This document shows, piece after piece, positions 1 through 12,083 of a stretch of 64,000 nucleotides of DNA. The notes under the pieces are model-generated. The model searched no databases. It had not been told where the DNA came from and was given only the letters and a program-made list of their open reading frames with translations. The DNA is taken from contig NZ_CP080203.1 of assembly GCF_020424085.1 (NCBI RefSeq), forward strand, positions 1,302,001 through 1,366,000. Reading direction: 5' to 3'. Position 1 is the stretch's first letter. Each line of letters opens with the position of its first letter. The DNA is from Mycetocola spongiae. Its GTDB lineage: Bacteria > Actinomycetota > Actinomycetes > Actinomycetales > Microbacteriaceae. The position numbers and the translations under genes are program-made.

Positions 1-382
1 CCGAGGCCTCTTTAAACGCCCGGTATTGGAGGAGGCGGGCAAAGAGCAGATCCCGCGCCTCCAGGAGCGCCACGTCCTCGGCATCCACGAGCTCCCCCTG
101 GGGCAGGAGCCCGGCGATCTTCAGGTCCAGCAGGGTGGCCGCGACCACGATGAACTCGGAGGCGCGATCCATCTCCTGCTCGGAGTCCACGCCGCGCAGG
201 TATTCCAGGAACTCATCGGTCACCGCCGACAGGGCGATCTCGGTGATATCCAGCTCGCGCTTACCGATCAGCGTGAGCAGCAGGTCAAACGGGCCGTCAA
301 AATTATCCAGGGCCACCCGGAATACCGGGGTGGCCGCGGAGTGTGTCTCGGCGGCGGGTGCCAGATTAGGCGACGGCACCAC
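1..382 (-). CDS. scpA: Segregation and condensation protein A, N-terminal part (runs off the window)
   Basis: N-terminal ~127 codons of ScpA, the kleisin subunit that bridges the SMC heads and partners with ScpB in chromosome condensation and segregation. The translated start region contains the family hallmark NFDGPFDLLLTLIGKREL, followed by DITEIALSAVTDEFLEYL, which is the typical ScpA N-terminal SMC-neck-binding segment. The gene continues past base 1. No ATG precedes the conserved block; two adjacent GTG codons (382 and 379) lie inside the end of parA, so the gene probably starts there and overlaps parA by about 14-17 bases, implying translational coupling. The family is clear; the exact start is not. 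Confidence 0.88.
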   Translation of the reverse strand, partial: MVPSPNLAPAAETHSAATPVFRVALDNFDGPFDLLLTLIGKRELDITEIALSAVTDEFLEYLRGVDSEQEMDRASEFIVVAATLLDLKIAGLLPQGELVDAEDVALLEARDLLFARLLQYRAFKEAS

Positions 383-1241
383 GCGCCACCAGCTCGCGGG
401 CCAGCTGACGGTAGGCCTTGGCGGCCTGGTGTTCCGGGGCGAACTCGGTGATCGGCACCCCGGCCACGCTGGCATCGGGGAACTTCACGGTGCGACCGAT
501 CACGGTCTCCAGCACGGAATCACCAAAGGCATCCACCACGCGCTCCAGGACCTCGCGCGAGTGCAGCGTGCGCGAGTCGTACATCGTGGCGAGGATGCCA
601 TCCAGCACGATGGCGGGGTTCAGCCGGTCGCGCACCTTCTCGATGGTTTCGATCAGCAGGGCCACGCCGCGCAGGGCAAAAAACTCGCATTCCAGCGGGA
701 TCAGGACGCCGTGGCTCGCGGTGAGCGCGTTTACGGTGAGCAGGCCCAGCGAGGGCTGGCAGTCCACGAGGATCACGTCATAATCCTGGCTGACCTTGCG
801 CAGCACGCTGGCCAGGATCTGTTCGCGGGCCACCTCGTTAACGAGGTGTACCTCCGCGGCGGAGAGATCAATATTGGCGGGGATCAGGTCCAGGCCGGGC
901 ACCTTGGTGGCCACGATGGCCTCGTGCGGATCGGCCTTGGAGTTCAGCAGCAGGTCGTAAATCGTGGGGGTATCGTGCGAGTTCACGCCGAGGCCCGCGG
1001 AGAGCGCGCCCTGCGGGTCAAAGTCCACGGCGAGCACCCGGCGGCCGTAACCGGCCAGTGCGGCACCCATGCTGATGGTGGTGGTGGTTTTGCCCACGCC
1101 ACCCTTCTGGTTGCACAGGGAGATGATGCGCGCGGGGCCGTGTTGGGCCAGCGGCGCGGGCTCGGGAAACTCGGTCAGCGGGCGTCCGGTGGGTCCGAAG
1201 TCCATTCCGTCGAGCGGTGTGCCCTGTCCTGCTTTTGCCAC
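366..1241 (-). CDS. parA: ParA/Soj-family chromosome partitioning ATPase
   Basis: A 291-residue ParA-type deviant Walker ATPase. The P-loop KGGVGKTTTTISMG is near residues 47-60, followed by the Walker A' region DFDPQGALSAGLGVN and the Walker B-like segment DVILVDCQPSLGLLT. Such ATPases form dynamic DNA-bound dimers that move chromosome origins or other cargo. This copy sits directly upstream of scpA and overlaps it, an arrangement conserved in actinobacteria together with xerD and scpB; it is probably not the origin-proximal parA of a parAB pair, because no parB lies beside it. About 45 residues of non-conserved N-terminal extension precede the ATPase fold, so a later start cannot be excluded. 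Confidence 0.9.
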   Translation of the reverse strand: MAKAGQGTPLDGMDFGPTGRPLTEFPEPAPLAQHGPARIISLCNQKGGVGKTTTTISMGAALAGYGRRVLAVDFDPQGALSAGLGVNSHDTPTIYDLLLNSKADPHEAIVATKVPGLDLIPANIDLSAAEVHLVNEVAREQILASVLRKVSQDYDVILVDCQPSLGLLTVNALTASHGVLIPLECEFFALRGVALLIETIEKVRDRLNPAIVLDGILATMYDSRTLHSREVLERVVDAFGDSVLETVIGRTVKFPDASVAGVPITEFAPEHQAAKAYRQLARELVARGAVA

Positions 1242-1351
1242 CTGCGTGTCCTCACGTCCGGCCGAATTCCTGCGCTTGCCACCTTGATTCTAGCGGCGGC
1301 ATCACCAATCGCCCAGAGGGCACGCGGGTGGGCTCCGTCGCGCGGGAGCGG

Positions 1352-1738
1352 CTAAAAGACCAGATAGAGCGCCACGGAGCTGAGGACAATTCCCCAGATC
1401 GCGACCGCGCGCCCCCGGCGCAGAACCCGCGCCCGGGTGAGGCCGGTGATCGACAGCGCCAGGCCCACGGCTGCGGGGGCGATGGACGGAATAATCGAGG
1501 GTAAAACCTGCGGCGCGGCGGGAAGCAAAAGCGCAATACCACCCAGCACCAGGCCGGTCACGGCGAGCGTATTGCCGGCACCGGCGGTGGGCGCGGCCGG
1601 TGCGGGTGCCGCGGGCGGATAGCCTCCCGCGGGCGCGGCGGGGTGGCCGGGGGCCGGGTGCGCGGGATGCCCGGCGGCGGACTCGCAGCCGCAGCGGTGC
1701 TGGTCTTCGGGAGTCCCGTGGGGATATGGGGTGCTCAT
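1352..1738 (-). CDS. Small proline-rich DUF4190-like membrane protein
   Basis: A 128-residue protein: an N-terminal His/Cys-containing, Ala/Pro/Gly-rich cytoplasmic segment (about residues 1-55) and then two or three hydrophobic helices (LAVTGLVLGGIALLLP, the SIIPSIAPAAVGLALSITGL region, and AIWGIVLSSVALYLVF at the C-terminus). This arrangement, a disordered Pro-rich tail before two helices with G/A-rich packing, is seen in DUF4190-type proteins of actinobacteria. The start at 1738 (MSTPYP) was preferred to an ATG 11 codons upstream because the extra residues look untranslated. No function can be assigned. It lies next to a larger protein of the same architecture (1841-3331), suggesting related roles. 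Confidence 0.6.
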   Translation of the reverse strand: MSTPYPHGTPEDQHRCGCESAAGHPAHPAPGHPAAPAGGYPPAAPAPAAPTAGAGNTLAVTGLVLGGIALLLPAAPQVLPSIIPSIAPAAVGLALSITGLTRARVLRRGRAVAIWGIVLSSVALYLVF

Positions 1739-1840
1739 GGGGCCGATCCTGTCACGGTTCGCCCCGGGCATCGGCGCCGCGGCGCAAAAGGGGCGGCCAG
1801 GTTTCGGGTCCGCGCACGTGCCCGCGGGGCCGCGCGGCCG

Positions 1841-3331
1841 CTACCCGATCCAGATAAATTTGAGGACGATCGAGACGATTCCGATCACTAGGCCAAAAAG
1901 TGCAAAGCTCAAAAAGAGGGCGTTAAGCCCCCGCCGGGACAGCGAGATGATCGCGAGGATCACCGAGCACACCGCCACAATAAGCCCAAAAATATTGAGG
2001 AATTGCAGGGAGAATAACGCGCCCGAGGCCGCGGCTCCCGCAAACATATAGCCGGATTCCGCGAGCGTATACGGCCAAAATCCCCGACGCTCCCGGTTTC
2101 GGAGTGGTTTTACCCAGGTGAAGGGCTCACCGGGGCGGCGGGCGGGGGTCGCCGGCGACGGATAGTGTCCGGTTGCGCCGGTCCCGCCGGGAGGGAACGG
2201 GTACTGGCCCCCAGAATATGGCCCCGCGGCCGGTTGTGCGGCCAGCGGATAGCCCGGAATCATCGGTCCACCCGCGTGCGCCCCCGGGTGGGGAGGGGCC
2301 GCGGGCGGAGGGGAATTATGGGGGTACCCCGGAGCGGGCTGACCCGGAACGGGCTGACCCGGAACGGGCTGACCCGGAACGGGCTGACCCGGAACGGGCT
2401 GACCCGGAACGGGCTGACCCGGAACGGGCTGACCCGGAACGGGCTGACCCGGATAGGCGGGGGCCGCGGGGGCTGGCATCATCGCCGGGCCGCCGCTTCC
2501 CGGCCCGCCCCAATACGGTTGCGGGGCACTCGCGTGCAGACCGGGCGGGACCGCCCCGCCCGGCTGCCCCGGGTAGGGCTGAGACATTCCCGGTTGCATC
2601 CCGGGAGAAACCATCCCACCCGACTGCCCCGGGTAGGGCTGAGACATTCCCGGTTGCATCCCGGGAGAAACCATCCCACCCGACTGCCCCGGGTAGGGCT
2701 GAGACATTCCCGGTTGCGCCCCGGGAGAAACCATCCCGCCCGACTGGCCCGGATAGTGCTGCGATGCGCTCGGCTGCGCCCCGGGAAGAACCATCCCGCC
2801 CGGCTGGCCCGGCTGACCCGCAATGGGTTGCCCGGGATAGGGCTGCGCCATACCCGGCTGCCCGCCGGGAGGGAGCGTCCCGGCCGGCTGCCCCGGAGAA
2901 GGCTGCCCAAGAGAGGGACGCTCGTGCTGGGGCTGCCCCGGAACGGGTTGCCCCGGGTAGTGCTGCGATGCGCTCGGCTGCCCGGCAACAGGCTGCCCAG
3001 CATAGGGTTGCCCGGGTGCGGGCTGCCCCGGATACCCCGGGGCCCACGGAGCGGGCATCATCCCCGGGCCTCCGCTGCCCGGCTGCCCCGCACTAAACGG
3101 CGCGGTTAACGGCCGCGGAACGCCCGTCTGCGGGGCCGCGGCCCGGTCGGGGTGACCCGGGGATCCCCCCTGCGGATGCCACGCACCGGGGTGTGCCGGG
3201 GCCGGCACAGTCCGAGGCAACGGGTTCCCCGGTTGTGGCGACCCACCGGCGGCCTCCGCCCGGGGCCCTAACCGGTTGGGGTCCTCGTATCCTGCGGCGG
3301 CGGCGTCCTCGGCGGAAAATTCGGTCGTCAT
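1841..3331 (-). CDS. Repeat-rich Pro/Gly/Gln protein with C-terminal membrane domain
   Basis: A 496-residue protein. Residues about 20-400 are low complexity and dominated by PGQP, including eight consecutive PGQP(V/A) pentapeptides and 20-residue repeats around GMVSPGMQPGMSQPYPGQ. After a basic linker (RNRERRGFWPYTLAESGY) come two or three hydrophobic helices, FAGAAASGALFSLQFLNIFG, LIVAVCSVILAIISLSRRG and LFLSFALFGLVIGIVSIVL, ending close to the C-terminus, so the long repeat arm should be cytoplasmic or pass through the wall depending on topology. There is no signal peptide at the N-terminus. The membrane part resembles DUF4190-type proteins. Function is unknown; a scaffold or wall-spanning role is only a guess. 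Confidence 0.7.
   Translation of the reverse strand: MTTEFSAEDAAAAGYEDPNRLGPRAEAAGGSPQPGNPLPRTVPAPAHPGAWHPQGGSPGHPDRAAAPQTGVPRPLTAPFSAGQPGSGGPGMMPAPWAPGYPGQPAPGQPYAGQPVAGQPSASQHYPGQPVPGQPQHERPSLGQPSPGQPAGTLPPGGQPGMAQPYPGQPIAGQPGQPGGMVLPGAQPSASQHYPGQSGGMVSPGAQPGMSQPYPGQSGGMVSPGMQPGMSQPYPGQSGGMVSPGMQPGMSQPYPGQPGGAVPPGLHASAPQPYWGGPGSGGPAMMPAPAAPAYPGQPVPGQPVPGQPVPGQPVPGQPVPGQPVPGQPVPGQPAPGYPHNSPPPAAPPHPGAHAGGPMIPGYPLAAQPAAGPYSGGQYPFPPGGTGATGHYPSPATPARRPGEPFTWVKPLRNRERRGFWPYTLAESGYMFAGAAASGALFSLQFLNIFGLIVAVCSVILAIISLSRRGLNALFLSFALFGLVIGIVSIVLKFIWIG
2336..2455. repeat. 15-bp tandem repeat, eight units
   Basis: Eight head-to-tail copies of gggctgacccggaac; only the last differs in its final bases. 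On the minus strand the array encodes consecutive PGQPV pentapeptides of the 496-residue protein. The unit is a multiple of three, so copy-number change would alter protein length without shifting frame. Confidence 0.97.
2581..2760. repeat. 60-bp tandem repeat, three units
   Basis: Bases 2581-2640 and 2641-2700 are identical, and 2701-2760 is the same unit with several substitutions; a more degenerate unit follows to about 2820. The array encodes 20-residue repeats of the 496-residue protein (GMVSPGMQPGMSQPYPGQSG type). Perfect identity of two units points to recent duplication. Confidence 0.96.
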
Positions 3332-3551
3332 CTGCCCAGGCTAATAATCCGCTTCGCGGCGCCGAAGCCTGCGGCAGAATACTGTCCGTTACTGCACCAT
3401 CGCGGGGGTGAGCCCGCCCCTCGGCGAGGCCCGGGAGGTTGCACTCGGGGCATACCCTCCCGGTAACGGCTACTCTCTTTGGCACCGGGTCGCCCCGATG
3501 TCCCGGCAATACCCTCCGCGGGGAATCACCGCGAAAAAACCGGGCCCGTGT

Positions 3552-3758
3552 TCAGGAGCCGATGCCGTCCCCACCCGTGCGCACGTCCACGCGGGGCAGC
3601 GTGACCAGTTCCACACAGAGTTCGGGCAGCACGGTGGGCGCGGCTCCCAGACGGGGGTCCAGGCCGTGTTCGCGGATCACGCGCTCGAAGGCATCCAGCA
3701 GCGAGCGGGCCCGATTGAACTGGGGCGGGGTCAGGGTGGTGGGGGTGTCTTGGGTCAC
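3552..3758 (-). CDS. Small hypothetical protein (68 aa)
   Basis: A 68-residue frame read from a GTG at 3758 (MTQDTPTTLTPPQFNRARSL). A strong Shine-Dalgarno, GAGGAGAAGG, ends 8 bases before this GTG and decides the start over an upstream ATG. The product is soluble, with a predicted amphipathic stretch ARSLLDAFERVIREHGLD and no recognisable motif. It lies downstream of the alcohol dehydrogenase gene on the same strand, about 80 bases away, and could be cotranscribed. I do not recognise a family. Support is the ribosome-binding site and high third-position GC only. Confidence 0.5.
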   Translation of the reverse strand: MTQDTPTTLTPPQFNRARSLLDAFERVIREHGLDPRLGAAPTVLPELCVELVTLPRVDVRTGGDGIGS

Positions 3759-3841
3759 GATGCTGCCTTCTCCTCGGGGTGCACGATGCCCGGATGATGT
3801 CACACGCAGGTGGGAATCATCCGGGCATCGAGGTGGTGATA

Positions 3842-4879
3842 TTACGGAACGACGACGGCGCGGCCGGTGATCTTTCCATCGTGCAGGCGCGCATAGGCCT
3901 CGGGCGCATCGGCGATATCAAATCGCTCCACGCTCACGCTGACCTGGCCGGAGCGGGCCAGCGCCAGCACCTCCATCAGCTCGCTGCGGCTGCCCCAATA
4001 GGGTGCACGCACGCTCACGCCATAGGGCGTGGAACCAAAACCGGTGGGCAGGGTGCCACCACCGATACCCACGGCCTCGATTGCGCCGTCCACGCGCACG
4101 GAGGCGCGGGCAATCTCCAGGGTGGGCTTGGCACCCACAAAATCGAAGACCACATCGGCGCCGATACCGTTGGTGAGTTCGCGGATCTTGGCCGGGGCCT
4201 CGGAGTTCGAGAGCAGGGCCTGCTGGGCACCCACGGTGCGGGCGTGCTCAAGCTTATCCTCGGCCACATCCAGCGCGATCACGGTCGCGGAGGTCAGGGC
4301 GCGCAGCAGCTGAATGGCCACGTGGCCCAGCCCGCCGGTACCAATCACCACGGCGGTGGAACCCGCGGGGAGCTTATCGATCACGTTTTTCACCGCGTGA
4401 TACGGGGTCAGCCCGGCATCGGTCAGCGAGACAAACTCCACGGGGTCCAGGCCCAGCAGCGGGACAAGGTGGCGGGGGTTATCGATGATGACATATTCGG
4501 CCATTCCGCCGGGCGAGCCGAGTCCGGGCGGGTGGATGCCGAGGCGTCCGGCATTCGGGCAATAGTTTTCGCGGCCCCGGGCACACTCGCTACACGCGCC
4601 ACAGCCCCAGGGGCCGTAAACGGCCACGTCATCGCCCACGGCAAATTCGCTCACGCCATCGCCGAGTTTATCCACGATGCCCGCAACCTCGTGGCCGAGG
4701 GTGAGCGGCAGGGGGAAGGTGACGTGTTCGGCGGGGAGTCCCATCACAAACCAGTCCGAGTGGCACAGTCCCGCGGCGGTGACCCTAAGCCGCACCTGGC
4801 CGGGGCCGGGCTCGGGCTTCTCGATCTCGCGTACCTCGGGCGCCTGGCCTACCGTGACGTATTGAACGGCCTTCATCAT
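3842..4879 (-). CDS. Zinc-dependent NAD(P) alcohol dehydrogenase
   Basis: A 345-residue medium-chain dehydrogenase. Catalytic zinc ligands are visible as the Cys in AGLCHSDW and the His-Glu of GHEVAGIV. The structural zinc loop is CGACSECARGRENYC, with all four cysteines. The nucleotide-binding Rossmann motif is VIGTGGLGHVAIQLL, followed by an acidic residue at the strand end (IALDVAEDKLEHA) that favours NAD over NADP. The start is at 4879 (MMKAVQYV), because GGAG lies 7 bases upstream; the longer frame that reaches 5020 has an implausible Arg-rich extension. The substrate is probably a primary or aromatic alcohol, which cannot be decided here. It is monocistronic or cotranscribed with the small gene 3552-3758. 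Confidence 0.9.
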   Translation of the reverse strand: MMKAVQYVTVGQAPEVREIEKPEPGPGQVRLRVTAAGLCHSDWFVMGLPAEHVTFPLPLTLGHEVAGIVDKLGDGVSEFAVGDDVAVYGPWGCGACSECARGRENYCPNAGRLGIHPPGLGSPGGMAEYVIIDNPRHLVPLLGLDPVEFVSLTDAGLTPYHAVKNVIDKLPAGSTAVVIGTGGLGHVAIQLLRALTSATVIALDVAEDKLEHARTVGAQQALLSNSEAPAKIRELTNGIGADVVFDFVGAKPTLEIARASVRVDGAIEAVGIGGGTLPTGFGSTPYGVSVRAPYWGSRSELMEVLALARSGQVSVSVERFDIADAPEAYARLHDGKITGRAVVVP

Positions 4880-5025
4880 CTGCTGTCTCCATTCTGAGGA
4901 ACGAACATTGTCTCTCCCCTCCCACGGTACGCCTGCACCTGCGCAAAGGCTACGCGCTGGCGCACTCTGTTCCGTGTTCCGCCGATTCTTTTCTCGCAAG
5001 GAGCGGGCGGCCCCTGCCAAAAGGA

Positions 5026-5268
5026 TTGACCCTCCCGAGGTTTGCGCCCCTCGGTCCCGAGGCCGATCCCGCGCCCGCCGCGGAAGGCCGCCCGGGGAAG
5101 CCCTCCCCCGCCGCGAATCCGCGGCTCTCCGCGGAGGCGGCGCTGCCCCAGATCATCCGCGTCCCGAACCGGATCGGTCGGATCCCCCCGGAGGTCCCGG
5201 GCCCGGGCACGCGGGCGCTCGCCGAGTGGGCCGCCACCCTTCCCGGCCCCGCGCCGGAGGAAGCATAA
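5026..5268 (+). CDS. Possible small hypothetical protein (80 aa), doubtful
   Basis: The roughly 400 bases between the alcohol dehydrogenase start (4879) and the xerD stop (5281) hold this plus-strand frame, which has very high third-position GC and ends 12 bases before the convergent xerD stop. The C-terminal half (LPQIIRVPNRIGRIPPEVPG, then a helix ending AEWAATLPG) reads like a real protein. Against it: the start would be a TTG with AAAAGGA too close to be a good ribosome-binding site, the frame stays open upstream, and the composition is Ala/Pro-rich. The region also has to contain the dehydrogenase promoter. I do not recognise a family. Confidence 0.27.
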   Translation: MTLPRFAPLGPEADPAPAAEGRPGKPSPAANPRLSAEAALPQIIRVPNRIGRIPPEVPGPGTRALAEWAATLPGPAPEEA

Positions 5269-5280
5269 GCGCGCCGAGGC

Positions 5281-6234
5281 TCAGCGTGCGCGCGGATGCG
5301 CCTCGCTATAGATCTCCCGCAGCGATTCCGCCGTGACCCGCGTATAAATCTGGGTGGTGGCCACCGAGGAGTGGCCCAGCAGCTCCTGCACCACACGCAC
5401 ATCGGCCCCACCCTGCATCAGATGGGTAGCGAAGGAGTGCCGCAGGGTATGCGGCGAGACCTCCTCGCCGAGGCCCGCCCGCTCGGCCGCGCGGCGAATG
5501 ATCAACCACGCGTTCTGCCGGGATACCCGCGCGCCGCGCGCACCCAAAAACAGGGCGGGTGTGGCCGCCCCCCGTCCAGAAAACAGCGGCCGTGCGCGCA
5601 CCAGATAGGCATCCAGCGCGCGCCGGGCATAGGAGCCCACGGGCACAATACGCTCCCGGTTTCCCTTACCCAGCAGGCGCACGATATCGCCGTCCACCAC
5701 GTCATCCACGTTCAGGTCCACGGCCTCGCTCACGCGGGCACCGGTGGCATAAAGCAGTTCCAGGAGTGCCCGGTCGCGCAGCGATTGCGGGTCATCCCCG
5801 GAACAGGCCTCCAGGAGCGCCTCAACCTGGTCGATGCGCAGCGCCTTGGGTAGCCGCGAGGGCAGCTTGGGCGGCCGGATCTCGCGGGCCACATCGCGCT
5901 CGACCCCGCCCTCCTCCAGGAGGAACCGATGCCAGCCGCGCACCGAGGACAGCAGGCGCGCCGAGCTGGCCGCCGAAAGTGGCCTCTCCCGGGTGGCGGC
6001 GGCATCGCGGCCAAATTCCGTGATCATGCCGGTGGCCACCTCGGTCACCTCGCGCACGTCATGCTCCACCAGCCAGTCCAGATAGCGGTTCAGATCACGT
6101 TTATAGGCCGCGAGGGTATTAGTGGACAGCCCGCGCTCAATCGCTAGATGGCGCAGATAGCGGTCCAGCTGGCGGGCCATGCCCTCGGCCGCGCGATGCC
6201 GCTCGCTCCCGGCGGCCATCCCCTCGCTGCTCAC
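5281..6234 (-). CDS. xerD: Site-specific tyrosine recombinase XerD
   Basis: A 317-residue tyrosine recombinase that, with XerC, resolves chromosome dimers at dif during division. The N-terminal SAM-like core-binding domain begins RQLDRYLRHLAIERGLSTNTL. Catalytic residues are visible: Arg in ATGARVSEAVDLNVDD, His and Arg in HTLRHSFATHLM, His in LLGHSSVATTQIY and the nucleophilic Tyr in the same segment (IYTRVT). The annotated start is a GTG six bases after the NUDIX gene stop; internal ATG codons five and eighteen codons later are alternatives. The neighbouring NUDIX, parA and scpA genes give the standard actinobacterial context that distinguishes xerD from phage integrases. Confidence 0.93.
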   Translation of the reverse strand: MSSEGMAAGSERHRAAEGMARQLDRYLRHLAIERGLSTNTLAAYKRDLNRYLDWLVEHDVREVTEVATGMITEFGRDAAATRERPLSAASSARLLSSVRGWHRFLLEEGGVERDVAREIRPPKLPSRLPKALRIDQVEALLEACSGDDPQSLRDRALLELLYATGARVSEAVDLNVDDVVDGDIVRLLGKGNRERIVPVGSYARRALDAYLVRARPLFSGRGAATPALFLGARGARVSRQNAWLIIRRAAERAGLGEEVSPHTLRHSFATHLMQGGADVRVVQELLGHSSVATTQIYTRVTAESLREIYSEAHPRAR

Positions 6235-6240
6235 GGCAGG

Positions 6241-6869
6241 CTAGGACCCGGCGTGGTATCCGGGGTGCGTGGTCCACGGCTCCCGCGGATCGCCGAGCGT
6301 GGCCCAGCCGGCGCGGCGCGCGGCATCGGCCGCGAGCACACCGGCCACCAGCACACCGTTACGAATGCGGCGCTCCAGCACCGCGGTCACGGCATCGTCG
6401 AGGTCGATCCACATTTTTTCGATATCGGCCTCCTCGTCCTCGCGGGCGAATGCGGGAAGCTCGCGCAGCCCCCGCGCCAGATAGATGCGGATGGCCTCGC
6501 TGCTGCCGCCGGGGCTCGTAAAAATCTCGCTCAGCAGATGCCAGGTGCTGGCCTCAAGATCGGCCTCCTCGGCGAGCTCGCGGCGCGCGCCCACCACGGG
6601 GTCCTCGCCCGCGATATCCAGCAGCCCGGCCGGGATCTCCCAGTCGAGCATACGCACCGGATGCCGATACTGCCGGATGAGCAGCACACGCTCCCGCTCA
6701 TCCAGCACCAGCACCGCGACGGCGCCGGTATGGTCCATATATTCGCGATGAATAATCGAGCCGTTATAGTCGATCGCATCGCGGCGAATGTCCCAGACCG
6801 CACCCTCAAATACCCGCTCGCTTTGGGTCACGGGCGGGGTTGAGGGTACGTCCCGGGGCAGTTCGCTCA

Positions 6870-6870
<1 letters not shown>
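6241..6870 (-). CDS. NUDIX hydrolase, ADP-ribose pyrophosphatase type
   Basis: A 209-residue NUDIX protein. The Nudix box is readable as G(LLDIA)GEDPVVGARRELAEEADL, matching GX5EX7REUXEEXGU in spacing with Ala replacing the last Gly. Upstream residues RQYRHPVRMLDWEIPAG are typical of ADP-ribose pyrophosphatases (the RQYR segment and the W-E-x-PAG approach to the box), which split ADP-ribose into AMP and ribose 5-phosphate. The gene overlaps the end of pyrG by one base and lies six bases before xerD, so it is in the same transcription unit. Substrate assignment rests on family resemblance only. Confidence 0.87.
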
Positions 6871-10335
<3,465 letters not shown>

Positions 10336-10339
<4 letters not shown>

Positions 10340-11247
10340 TTTCCGGTGCCCCTCCAGCCGGTGACCGGCAATTGGAATTTTTGGACAAGTCGATCGGTGA
10401 ACGGGCCCTGGTGCAGGCGCGCGAGGCGCACGGGCACCGAGGAGCGGCGCACCACCACGCGCGATCCGCGCGCGAGCTCATGCGTGCGGCGGCCATCGCA
10501 CCACAGCACTCCGGTGCCCACGTTGCGCTCGAGCAGGTCGATCGCGATCGAGGAGGACGGGCCCACCACGATGGGGCGGGCAAAGAGGGCGTGCGCGCTC
10601 AGCGGCACCACCATGATCGCCTCGACGGTGGGCCAGATGACCGGCCCGCCCGCGGAGAAGCCATAGGCGGTGGAGCCGGTGGGGGTGGATACCACCACAC
10701 CATCGCAGCCGAAGGAGGACAGCGGGCGGGTATCTACCTCAAGCAGAACCTCAAGCATGCGTTCGCGGCTGGCCTTTTCCACGGTGGCCTCGTTGAGCGC
10801 CCAGGTCTCGTATACCACCTCGCCCGCGAGCTGCACGCTCACCGAGAGGGTCAGGCGTTCCTCCACCTCATAGTGGCCGTCGATCGCGCGCCGCACGGCC
10901 TCGTCGAGGTCATCGCGCTCGCTCTCGGCGAGGAAACCCACATGGCCGAGGTTTATGCCGAGCATCGGGGCGGAGAAGCCGCGCACGAGCTCCGCGGCGC
11001 GCAGGATGGTGCCGTCGCCGCCCAGCACGATAACAATTTCGAGCTGATCGGCGGTGACATCCTCGTCGAGCAGGGCCACGTCGCCGAGGTCCACCCCGTA
11101 TTCGAGGATCTCATCGCGTTCCTCGCGCTGCAATACCGGGATGGCTCCGCCGAGACGCAGCTGCCGGATCACGTGCAGGGCGGCATCAATCGAGTCTTCT
11201 CTTCCGGTGTGTGAGACCACCAGGATCGCGCGCGATACGTCACTCAT
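10336..11247 (-). CDS. nadK: NAD kinase
   Basis: A 303-residue ATP/polyphosphate-dependent NAD kinase that makes NADP. Diagnostic motifs are GGDGTILRAAELVRG, the following NLGHVGFLAESE, and TPTGSTAYGFSAGGPVI. The start is ATG 11247 (MSDVSRAILVVSHTGR), forming an ATGA overlap with the tlyA stop; a frame reaching 11295 exists but its first 16 residues come from the tlyA coding region and are not family-like. At the 3' end it overlaps recN in another ATGA. The chain tlyA-nadK-recN-pyrG is thus one tightly coupled operon. Confidence 0.96.
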
Positions 11248-12083
11248 GCCGTGGTTTTCCCCTCCGCGGCGAGCCTGGCCACCGTCTCCATCCATTCTGT
11301 CGGGTTTCCGCTGCCCGTGGTGGTATCCGCGTCATGAATTTCCCGCGCGCGGAACCACACCAGGTATTCGAGGTTGCCGGCACCCCCGGTAATCGGGGAG
11401 GGCAGCAGGCCCGCGGTGGCCAGCCCCAGGTCCCAGGCATGCCAGAGCACGCCGTTGATCGCATCGGCGCGCAGATCGGCCTTGCGCACGATGCCCTCCT
11501 TAATGCCCGTGCGGCCCACCTCAAACTGCGGCTTAATCAGCAGAATAAAATCGGCATCGGGCAGCGCGGCCTCGCGCAGGGGGCGCAGGACCAGCTTCAG
11601 CGAGATGAAGGAGAGATCACCCACGACCAGCGAGGGTGCCTCATCGGTGGCGCTCATATGGCGCAGGTGCTGGCCCTGCAGGTCACGCACGTTCAGCCCC
11701 TCGATCACGCGCACGCCCGGGTCCTGGCGCACCACATCGGCAAGCTGATCGTGCCCCACGTCCACGGCCACAACCTCGCGGGCGCCGCGCTCGCGCAGCA
11801 CCTGGGTGAACCCGCCCGTGGAGGCTCCGGCATCTAGTGCCACGCGGTTTTGGGGATCCACGGGGAATCCATCAAGTGCGCTCACGAGCTTATGCGCGGC
11901 GCGGCTCACGTAGTGGGAGTCGCCGTCGATCGTGAGGACGTGGGAGTCGTTCACCTTCATCGAGGGCTTAAGCGTGGTGGCGCCGTTCACCCGCACGCGG
12001 GCCTCCGCGATCAGGGTGGCCGCGGCGGAGCGCGAGCGGGCGAGCCCGCGTTCGGCCAGGGCGGCGTCGAGTCGGAGTGTCAT
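11244..12083 (-). CDS. tlyA: TlyA-type rRNA 2'-O-ribose cytidine methyltransferase
   Basis: A 279-residue protein with an N-terminal S4 RNA-binding domain (RLDAALAERGLARSRSAAAT, then VRVNGATTLKPSMKV) and a C-terminal FtsJ/RrmJ-type methyltransferase fold with the SAM-binding motif ALDAGASTGGFTQVLRERGA and DVGHDQLAD. TlyA enzymes methylate 16S C1409 and 23S C1920 and determine capreomycin susceptibility in mycobacteria; some lineages modify only 23S. The start codon overlaps the stop of the small gene 12080-12352 in ATGA, and the stop overlaps nadK likewise. Confidence 0.93.
   Translation of the reverse strand: MTLRLDAALAERGLARSRSAAATLIAEARVRVNGATTLKPSMKVNDSHVLTIDGDSHYVSRAAHKLVSALDGFPVDPQNRVALDAGASTGGFTQVLRERGAREVVAVDVGHDQLADVVRQDPGVRVIEGLNVRDLQGQHLRHMSATDEAPSLVVGDLSFISLKLVLRPLREAALPDADFILLIKPQFEVGRTGIKEGIVRKADLRADAINGVLWHAWDLGLATAGLLPSPITGGAGNLEYLVWFRAREIHDADTTTGSGNPTEWMETVARLAAEGKTTA

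Noticed and set aside
366-1241. parA as sign of a plasmid or integrated element
   Set aside because: Its partner genes (scpA, xerD, pyrG, recN) are chromosomal housekeeping genes in conserved order; no parB, transposase or integrase gene of an element is present.
2165-3109. Plus-strand frames with RADPE or TRNGL repeats
   Set aside because: They are the reverse-complement reading of the 15- and 60-base repeats of the minus-strand gene; the minus frame has a conserved membrane domain and proper ending.
5281-6234. XerD-like recombinase as integrase of a mobile element
   Set aside because: Sequence and context are those of the housekeeping XerD, and there is no attachment-site duplication or tRNA gene beside it.
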